Both the position numbers and the translations under genes were made by a program. Positions 14,159 through 19,100 of a DNA stretch of 19,100 bases are shown here, piece by piece. The DNA is from JAICIG01 sp035532215 (lineage in GTDB: Bacteria > Planctomycetota > Planctomycetia > Pirellulales > JAICIG01): positions 1-19,100 of the forward strand of contig DATKRK010000022.1 of the NCBI GenBank assembly GCA_035532215.1. The letters are read 5' to 3'. The notes below the pieces were generated by a model, which was not told the DNA's origin, did no database searches, and worked only from the letters and a program-made list of their open reading frames with translations. The stretch's first letter is position 1. Each line of letters opens with the position of its first letter.

Positions 14159-14683
14159 CTACTTGCCGCCCGCGGCTTTCATCACGCCGGCGAGGCCAGA
14201 GACCAGTTGCTCGACAAGATCGCAGAGCTTTTCGATGCGGTCTTGCGACTTCTGTTCGGACGTGGGCGCGGCCTTGCGGCTCTCTTCGCCCAAGTCGCGG
14301 GGCAATTCGCCTTTGACGATCTGGGCATAGCCAGCGTCGATCGCTCGCTTGACCTCGTGCAACCAGTCGCCCAAGTGGACGTGCTTGAATTCGATGTGCT
14401 GCGGAATATCAATGCCCTTGGCCCGGAATTTCTCAGCCTCGGGAATCCATTCGTCCGTGCGCAGCGGCTCGACCAGCGTGGCCGTCTTTTCGTCCAGGTC
14501 GAGACGCAACAGCGTACTAGGAATGCCCCGCGGAAATTCCGTGTGCAGCATCACCGCGCTAGGCTGGTGCGCGGCCATCCTCATGAAGTCTCGCCGCCCG
14601 CGGAGGCTCATCCCGGCCGGTACGAAGAAGAGGTTGCCATCGTGCGGCAAGTCGAAGGCGACTTCCAAGGTATTGCTTTTCAT
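14159..14683 (-). CDS. Hypothetical phage protein, 174 aa
   Basis: The ATG at 14683 has AGGA about 10 bases upstream. The 174-residue protein starts MKSNTLEVAFDLPHDGNLFF, has an alpha/beta first two-thirds with phrases SAVMLHTEFPRGIPSTLLRL and IPQHIEFKHVHLGDWLHEVK, and ends in a charged linker and an amphipathic helix (RIEKLCDLVEQLVSGLAGVM). There is no signal peptide. The position directly after the capsid gene is where a decoration protein, head-completion protein or protease is often found. I see no Ser-His protease motif or decoration-protein signature. It lies downstream of an intrinsic terminator that follows the capsid gene, so its level relative to capsid is probably reduced. Family not recognised. 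Confidence 0.75.
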   Translation of the reverse strand: MKSNTLEVAFDLPHDGNLFFVPAGMSLRGRRDFMRMAAHQPSAVMLHTEFPRGIPSTLLRLDLDEKTATLVEPLRTDEWIPEAEKFRAKGIDIPQHIEFKHVHLGDWLHEVKRAIDAGYAQIVKGELPRDLGEESRKAAPTSEQKSQDRIEKLCDLVEQLVSGLAGVMKAAGGK

Positions 14684-14721
14684 GCTTATCAGTCCTGTGT
14701 ATTCGCGATAGCAAAGAGAAG

Positions 14722-14766
14722 AAAAAACGACGCCCGCCGCGGCCTAACACCAAACCGCGGCGGGCG
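14722..14766 (-). terminator. Intrinsic terminator after capsid gene
   Basis: On the minus strand a perfect 12-bp GC-rich stem (CGCCCGCCGCGG pairing with CCGCGGCGGGCG, 12-base loop) is followed two bases later by TTTTTT at 14727-14722. It lies 15 bases beyond the capsid stop. This is a textbook Rho-independent terminator, and it separates the highly expressed capsid gene from the downstream head genes, allowing capsid to be made in excess. Confidence 0.9.
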
Positions 14767-14780
14767 AACGCTTTGAAAGC

Positions 14781-16346
14781 TTAGTGAAGCGGCGCATTGG
14801 CCATGTAGGCGATGCCGGCGCCGTTGGACAGCACTCCCGCATACCGTGCGCGGGCGGTGAACAAGACCTCGTGATTGAGCATCAAAGCCTTACCTTGCCA
14901 CGAGCTTTCGATTTGCAGGCCCATCCGGCGCCAAAGGCGGTACAGGTCAAGCTTGCCGAAAAATACAGACGTGGCTGGAAGGAAATTATTCACCTTCACC
15001 GGGTAGTCGCCCAACATGTAATCCTTGAAGTTGTACCCGAGGATCAGACGCTGGTCGCCCGTGGTCTTGTTGACTTCGAGGTTCCTTAGACGGAACCAAG
15101 TCGCATCATTGAACACGAACGCCAGCTTCGGGTCGTTCGCCTGGCGATACTGCTTAGGGACGGCGGAAATCAGGTTCGTGATATCCGCCGTCGTGAACGG
15201 GCCGGCGCTACCGCTGACGGCGGACACCGTGTTCATGCCGGTGCTGTTGGCCAGCCCCTTGGGCTGACTCGTGCCGTTGCCGTTGGCAATCGCATAGTCC
15301 ACCTGCTCCGCGTGCTTCATCCCCATTCGTTGGGTGATCTCGCGACCGACGTTCACCGGCGAATCGGCGATCAGATTGCGGCCGACCGTGATGGCCATAA
15401 CGAGATCGAACACCGCATTGTCCAACAGGCCCACGAGCGAGTCGGTCGTGTCCAGCGAGACCGAGGCGCCCGAGCCTTCCGACGGCGCGCCCTGCCAGGT
15501 GGCGGACACGTTCCCCATAGTCGTGAGATGCACGTCGTTGCTGGCGGGCATGTCCCGCATATCGACCATCGGCGCCAGTTCGCCGCTCAAGAGCGGAAAA
15601 CTGACTACCTCCGAGTCGAACCAGTACGGCACCATCGATGAACCGCCGCTCGTTGAATCAGCGATAAAATCGGTACCTTTCGTTCGCAGCGCGCTCGAAA
15701 GCCTCACGCCCCTGGTGTGATACGTGCCGTCCTGCGTCGCGCCGACCCACTGGTGGTCGTTGGCCAGCTCTTTGAGAAGTTCTTCCTCGTGCTCGCTTAA
15801 CTGCCCGATGCCCGGACAGCCGGCAATCATCTTGGCCTTGAACCACGCCCCGGCCAAAGCGGCGTCTCGCTCGCTCATCGTCTCGATGGCGGCGCCATTG
15901 CGATACACGAGTTCGCCGTGCTTGTTTTTCGCTGCGTAGCTCTTGTTCGCGTAGCGAGCACTGGGGGCTTTCACGTCAACTTGGCCGCCGCCACCGAAGG
16001 CCGCGGCAGCGATAGCCGACTTGTCCATTTGATTTTCCTTTGGAAGAGAGTTTGAACTTTGAGTGGGAGTGGTGCCCGTTGATTTGGTTGCGGTCGGAGG
16101 CGCCGGTTGTTCGCCTGTCGCGAGGGCTGCGATCTTGTCGGCCGGCACGCCAGCATCGGTCAGCATCTTGCGGAATTCGGCCGCGTGCGCTTCGCGCTCC
16201 GGCTTACCCTCGGCGTGCAACTCCAACAGCTTTTCGCGGGTGATGGCGCCGCGGCGTAGCTGCTTGCGGGCCAACTCGCCGAACGCTTCGTTCGATGCGT
16301 CTTGAGACATGCCCCAATTTGCCACCGCGTACTCTCGAATCGTCAT
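14781..16346 (-). CDS. HK97-fold major capsid protein
   Basis: This forms the icosahedral shell. The start is placed at the ATG at 16346 (521 aa) with GGAG 9 bases upstream; a GTG at 16352 gives the 523-aa version used for numbering here. Residues 1-108 are helical and charged, then Thr/Ser/Pro-rich, like a scaffolding delta domain. The shell domain shows family patterns: AEQVDYAIANGNGTSQPKGL near 340-360, then VFNDATWFRLRNLE and NFKDYMLGDYPVKVNNFLP. The C-terminus (AGVLSNGAGIAYMANAPLH) is the usual end. An internal ATG at residue 109 has its own strong ribosome site (listed separately) and would give a 415-aa shell protein without the N-terminal domain. No prohead protease gene is recognised in the window. 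A hairpin-bearing leader precedes the gene and a terminator follows it. Confidence 0.94.
   Translation of the reverse strand: MTIREYAVANWGMSQDASNEAFGELARKQLRRGAITREKLLELHAEGKPEREAHAAEFRKMLTDAGVPADKIAALATGEQPAPPTATKSTGTTPTQSSNSLPKENQMDKSAIAAAAFGGGGQVDVKAPSARYANKSYAAKNKHGELVYRNGAAIETMSERDAALAGAWFKAKMIAGCPGIGQLSEHEEELLKELANDHQWVGATQDGTYHTRGVRLSSALRTKGTDFIADSTSGGSSMVPYWFDSEVVSFPLLSGELAPMVDMRDMPASNDVHLTTMGNVSATWQGAPSEGSGASVSLDTTDSLVGLLDNAVFDLVMAITVGRNLIADSPVNVGREITQRMGMKHAEQVDYAIANGNGTSQPKGLANSTGMNTVSAVSGSAGPFTTADITNLISAVPKQYRQANDPKLAFVFNDATWFRLRNLEVNKTTGDQRLILGYNFKDYMLGDYPVKVNNFLPATSVFFGKLDLYRLWRRMGLQIESSWQGKALMLNHEVLFTARARYAGVLSNGAGIAYMANAPLH
16026..16041 (-). promoter_or_regulatory. Strong internal ribosome site and start in capsid gene
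   Basis: On the minus strand AAAGGAAAATCAAATG occurs in frame inside the capsid gene: the AAGGAA Shine-Dalgarno core is 6 bases before the ATG at 16028, codon 109 of the long frame. This match is at least as good as that of the annotated start. It would yield a shell protein beginning MDKSAIAAAAFGGGG, while the full frame would add a scaffold-like N-terminus. Confidence 0.6.
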
Positions 16347-16372
16347 GCTCACCCACTCCGGTTAGTGTTTTC

Positions 16373-16404
16373 ACTCGGCCGGCGACGAAGGACGCCGACC
16401 GAGT
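16373..16404 (-). promoter_or_regulatory. Hairpin in capsid leader
   Basis: Two 12-bp arms (ACTCGGCCGGCG at 16373-16384 and CGCCGACCGAGT at 16393-16404 on the plus strand) match with a single mismatch around an 8-base loop. The structure sits about 16 bases upstream of the capsid GGAG ribosome site on the leftward transcript and has no T-run after it. It could stabilise the mRNA 5' end or control translation. Confidence 0.6.
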
Positions 16405-16438
16405 ACACAGGACGCTCTCCGCGGAAAGGTGACGCGGT

Positions 16439-16464
16439 GCAGCGCGGAGCAGAAACCGCGCTGC
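16439..16464. repeat. Perfect 9-bp hairpin
   Basis: GCAGCGCGG at 16439-16447 pairs perfectly with CCGCGCTGC at 16456-16464 around an 8-base loop. It belongs to the non-coding stretch between terminase and capsid and would be part of the capsid leader or of a separate structured RNA. Confidence 0.55.
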
Positions 16465-16591
16465 GGGAGCTATCTCGTGGTCGTATGTAGTCGTTTTGTA
16501 ATTCTGGCCTGGCAGTCCCATGACAGCCGGCAAGGAGTGGCGGTGTGCTGGTATGGTAGCAAGTCACTGGCTTGGCACGCCAACAGCGCGC

Positions 16592-16629
16592 AAAAAAACA
16601 GCCGAGTAGGTCGTCGACTTACCCGGCTG
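16592..16629 (-). terminator. Intrinsic terminator between terminase and capsid
   Basis: On the minus strand CAGCCGGGTAAG pairs with CCTACTCGGCTG (6-bp perfect base plus further pairs with one mismatch) and is followed at once by TTTTTTT at 16598-16592. This fits a Rho-independent terminator for leftward transcription. It lies 248 bases after the terminase stop and about 245 bases before the capsid start, implying that the capsid gene has its own promoter in 16360-16590 or that antitermination operates. Confidence 0.82.
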
Positions 16630-16677
16630 CCGTAGACGCCACTCCACCTACCACGCGCGGCATAGAAAGCCGCAGAA

Positions 16678-16709
16678 GGCGCGACGGCCGAAATTAACAC
16701 CGTCGCGCC
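16678..16709. repeat. Perfect 10-bp hairpin
   Basis: GGCGCGACGG at 16678-16687 pairs perfectly with CCGTCGCGCC at 16700-16709 around a 12-base AT-rich loop. It lies between the palindrome cluster and the terminator on the leftward transcript, and no T-run follows. It is part of the structured non-coding stretch. Confidence 0.65.
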
Positions 16710-16751
16710 AGGATGTAGTATGGCGTGTCGTTGGCTTGTGACGCTATCGCG

Positions 16752-16872
16752 AATCGACTTCGGTATTACCGCAGTCATCCGGGAGAACTGGGAAAGATAG
16801 GAAGACAGTCTTTAAATCAACTGCGGTAATACCGCAGTTGGAGACGCGAACCGACTTCCGAAATTCGGAAGT
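16752..16872. promoter_or_regulatory. Three related odd palindromes (operator or iteron-like)
   Basis: Three sites share one design: 9-11 bp arms around a single central base. Site 1, 16854-16872, has ACTTCCGAA and TTCGGAAGT around A. Site 2, 16818-16840, has 11-bp perfect arms with core CTGCGGTAATACCGCAG. Site 3, 16757-16775, has ACTTCGGTA and TACCGCAGT around T with one mismatched pair. On the minus strand the sites read as direct repeats of about 24 bases, ACT..CGGTA.TACCG.AGT.GATT in sites 2 and 3, with centres 34 and 63 bases apart. The pattern suggests binding sites of a dimeric protein (repressor, activator or packaging factor). Confidence 0.6.
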
Positions 16873-16876
16873 TGAT

Positions 16877-18418
16877 TCAATTCCAAATCAACGGCCCGTC
16901 GGCATCGTCTAGCCAGTCGTCGCCCAACGGCTGCTTGAACTCGCGAGACGCCAGCACGGCCAGCGCGAGCGCCGTCCCCAAGTCGGCATGGCCTTCGGTG
17001 TTGCTGCGCTTGGCGGCCAGCCGCATGCCGTAGGACTTCTCCACGATCGACATGCGGCGCAGGTCGGCGATCAGTTGCTCGTGCGCGAACAGTTCCACGT
17101 TGTTGTCCGCGAACTCTTCCAGCATCGCGCTCGCCATCGCCACGAGATTGCTGCCGCTGAAGTTGGTTTGCACCATATTGAGCCCGGCGTTCTCCAGCCG
17201 CTCGGCCATCAAGGCGGCCTCCCACGGATCGAAGGCCACGGCCGACAACCCGAGCCGCTCATGGATTTCCAGCACGGCGGCCTCGACGTGCGATAGCTTC
17301 AGCTTCTTGCCGGGCGTCGGCACCCAATGCCGCACGCAAGCGAGCCGCAGCTTGCCCGTGCCGGCGATGCTGATCACCGTCTCTTCGATTTCCGGGCGGG
17401 CCGGCAGCATGTCGAGTTCCCGCATGGCGGCGAAGGCCCGCGACTCCGGTTCGTGCTGGATTTCCTTTTCGATCACCTGATTGCAGCCAACGTGTTTTCC
17501 GATCACCACCAGTCCGGTCGTGTCCCGCGATGTCGATAGATCCAATCCGGCGACGAAAATCCAACCCGGCTTCGGACGCTTGACCGGCTTCTGCTTCGGC
17601 CGGATCGCAGCGTCGATATCCGCGGGCGGAATGCCCTGCCCGGTGGCGCTCACCCACTGGCCGCCCCACAGCCGGGCAAACCGCTCCCGGCTGTTCCGCT
17701 TGCGGGCCGCCGCAATCTCCCGTTCGTCCAGCCACGGCGCGGGCTGAGTGAAAATATGCACGCTCCAGCGGCTGGGATCATCAAGGGCAATCTGGCGCCA
17801 TTGCTCTTGCCAGGTCCGGACGTGGCCGGAGTTCGTCGCGATGACCACGAGTCCATTGGGCACTTTGGACGCATTGTCCATCAAGGTTTCTGCGAACTCG
17901 CGATTCTTATGATGAGTCAACTCGTTGATCACCAGCACGTCAGGGCGTGCGCCATGCGAGCCCGGCGCATCGGCCGCAATGATATCCACCCGCGGGCCGC
18001 CACCCGGCCGCTTGCTCAAAATGGCCATCGTTTGGATTTCAACGAACTCGCCGAGCCAAGGATTGTCGTGGATCAGCTTCCGGGCGGCCTTGCGCAGCTC
18101 GTCCGCCTGATCCTGATCGACGGCGCCCACTTGGATCGTCAACAGCCGCGAGCAAAACGCCGCGAGCCACAGCAAGCAGACAGCCAGGTCGGAATCTTTG
18201 CTTGAGCCCTTGGTGGCCTCCCACCAGTAGCGGCCGATCGCTGGTTTCTCGCCGCGGGCCACGGCCAGCAGCGCCGGATTGATCGCAGCGAACCGTTCGC
18301 GCTGGAAGTCCGCCATGACTTCGCAGAACGGCCGCTTGCCGCGTGGCGTGTCGATCAGCAGCGAGGCCTGAAAGGCCGCCGGGTCGGATGCCATTGCGCG
18401 AAACTGTTGGTCGTTCAT
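16877..18418 (-). CDS. Phage terminase, large subunit (TerL)
   Basis: The motor and nuclease that packages DNA into proheads, 513 residues, normal for the family. The ATG at 18418 has AGAGGT 7 bases upstream. The N-terminal ATPase has the variant Walker A ATKGSSKD at 68-75, Walker B DVLVINE at 160-166 with the catalytic Glu 166, and a coupling motif ATNSG at 194-198. The C-terminal RNase H-like nuclease shows GLDLSTSRDTTGLVV with Asp 293, AFDPWEA with Asp 397 and EGHADLGTALALA with Asp 479, the three metal-binding acids. All key residues are present, so the enzyme looks intact. It lies 22 bases after the Toprim-like gene stop, probably in the same operon. No small terminase is recognised in the window. 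The stop is followed at once by the palindrome cluster. Confidence 0.95.
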   Translation of the reverse strand: MNDQQFRAMASDPAAFQASLLIDTPRGKRPFCEVMADFQRERFAAINPALLAVARGEKPAIGRYWWEATKGSSKDSDLAVCLLWLAAFCSRLLTIQVGAVDQDQADELRKAARKLIHDNPWLGEFVEIQTMAILSKRPGGGPRVDIIAADAPGSHGARPDVLVINELTHHKNREFAETLMDNASKVPNGLVVIATNSGHVRTWQEQWRQIALDDPSRWSVHIFTQPAPWLDEREIAAARKRNSRERFARLWGGQWVSATGQGIPPADIDAAIRPKQKPVKRPKPGWIFVAGLDLSTSRDTTGLVVIGKHVGCNQVIEKEIQHEPESRAFAAMRELDMLPARPEIEETVISIAGTGKLRLACVRHWVPTPGKKLKLSHVEAAVLEIHERLGLSAVAFDPWEAALMAERLENAGLNMVQTNFSGSNLVAMASAMLEEFADNNVELFAHEQLIADLRRMSIVEKSYGMRLAAKRSNTEGHADLGTALALAVLASREFKQPLGDDWLDDADGPLIWN

Positions 18419-18440
18419 TGCGTTACCTCTTTCGCTTAGT

Positions 18441-19046
18441 TTATGCGGCGTCGATCAGTCCTTGGAGCGCATTTGTGACCGTCCGGCGCTTGCCCTCTAG
18501 GTAGGTGGCGTCTTCCCGCTCGCGGTCCAGCTCACCATCGAACGCCGCGATGTCAAGCACGCTGTCGATGGCTGCCTCCAGCTCGCTTTGCAATGTCGCC
18601 GGCGACAGCGCCTCGACCTCATAGACGTTTTCGCCGTGCCGCTCGACGAACGTCGCGTAGGTCGCCGACCCTTGCTTGGCTTTGAGCGCCGGCGGCAAGG
18701 CATACCGCTCGACTTGCTCGGCGGTCAGCGCCACCCTGACGGCGTGTACCGACCCAACGCCAAAATCGTCGCGTAGACTCCGCGCGAAAGAGTGAGCAAT
18801 CGCCTCGCCGTCCGGGTCGTGGTCGCTGATGATGAGCACGATGAGCTTTTCCTTGCCGCTCGCCAGATACCGACGGACCATATCGGCCCGCGGCGGCAAA
18901 GACGCAAACCCGCGGCCCGACGTAACGGGAATGCAGTACCGCTCGGCGACCGGCTTGATAATTCCTGACTCTATCGGATTGCGGGTGTGACTTGAAAAAG
19001 CCGGGTTTTCAGTGAACGCCTGATTCGTCATCCTTCTGCTGACCAA
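18441..19046 (-). CDS. Toprim-like protein upstream of terminase (5' end uncertain)
   Basis: Numbered from a TTG at 19046 (201 aa), the protein carries LIVLIISDHDPDGEAIAHSF with the D-x-D motif of Toprim domains at Asp 75 and 77, preceded by PVAERYCIPVTSGRGFASL and followed by VHAVRVALTAEQVERYALPP and YEVEALSPATLQSELEAAID. This series matches, from memory, a phage/archaeal Toprim family related to the Spo11/topoisomerase VI type. The Glu expected a few residues before the IIKPVAERY segment is not in its usual place. An ATG at 19031 is a possible start, and the frame stays open to the window edge (19100), so the gene may continue beyond it. It is probably involved in phage DNA processing. It precedes the terminase by 22 bases. 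Confidence 0.68.
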   Translation of the reverse strand: MVSRRMTNQAFTENPAFSSHTRNPIESGIIKPVAERYCIPVTSGRGFASLPPRADMVRRYLASGKEKLIVLIISDHDPDGEAIAHSFARSLRDDFGVGSVHAVRVALTAEQVERYALPPALKAKQGSATYATFVERHGENVYEVEALSPATLQSELEAAIDSVLDIAAFDGELDREREDATYLEGKRRTVTNALQGLIDAA

Positions 19047-19100
19047 AGTAGGAGGATGCGAGAATGGACGCTCGCCCGAAGACCCGGCGTCTGAATCGTG

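Noticed and set aside
16470..16778. Leftward 102-aa open frame inside the terminase-capsid interval
   Set aside because: It runs straight through two strong hairpins and the intrinsic terminator, has Arg/Ser/Cys-rich unnatural composition after the first 15 residues, and has no convincing ribosome site.
1..19100. CRISPR array
   Set aside because: No regularly spaced direct repeats of 24-40 bp were seen; repeats found are inverted or short tandem units.
8041..19100. Second copy of the tRNA-Ser 3' end as right attachment site
   Set aside because: No repeat of the T-arm/acceptor sequence was found to the right, so the island end must lie outside the window if this tRNA is the target.

Overview
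The window looks like a chromosomal segment of a GC-rich planctomycete. The left third carries typical planctomycete content: a secreted formylglycine-type sulfatase, a secreted PQQ-like beta-propeller protein opening with a WPGWRGP-type motif, a DUF3592 membrane protein followed by an arrestin-like partner, and two intergenic inverted-repeat elements. The assignment is inference from gene content; no rRNA or marker gene is present.

Layout, left to right. 2-133: the 3' end of an IS630-like transposase. 362-2734 (minus): a two-gene unit, an unrecognised secreted protein and then a sulfatase. 3104-4537 (minus): PQQ-propeller protein. 4747-4896: a 150-bp nested palindromic MITE-like element. 5081-6783 (plus): two overlapping genes, DUF3592 protein and arrestin-like protein. 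6807-6896: a second inverted-repeat element. 6910-7233 (minus): a tRNA-Ile(CAU) gene interrupted by a 251-nt group I intron between positions 33 and 34. 7365-7688 (minus): a small conserved-looking protein. 7979-8061 (plus): an intact tRNA-Ser(CGA).

From the 3' end of tRNA-Ser to the right edge the content is a prophage or phage-like island, almost all transcribed leftward. In transcription order: a Toprim-like protein (cut by or close to the window edge), large terminase, a 500-bp hairpin-rich non-coding stretch with an intrinsic terminator, HK97-fold major capsid protein, a terminator, an unrecognised 174-aa protein, a 36-aa ORF, a glycosyltransferase, an 88-aa coiled-coil protein, and a portal protein fused to a Mu gpF-like head morphogenesis domain. 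Downstream of the portal, where tail genes would normally follow, there is only a rightward DUF3800 cargo gene, a 119-aa orphan ORF, a tiny membrane ORF and a 95-aa ORF, and then the tRNA.

Together these genes cover head assembly and DNA packaging (terminase, portal/MuF, capsid), but no tail, connector, prohead protease, integrase or small terminase gene is recognisable in the window. The island could be a decayed prophage, a circularly permuted prophage whose tail genes lie beyond the window, or a tailless capsid-forming satellite. The most unusual items are the tRNA group I intron, the hairpin-rich region with three related palindromes between terminase and capsid, a strong internal start in the capsid gene, and the glycosyltransferase inside the head cluster.
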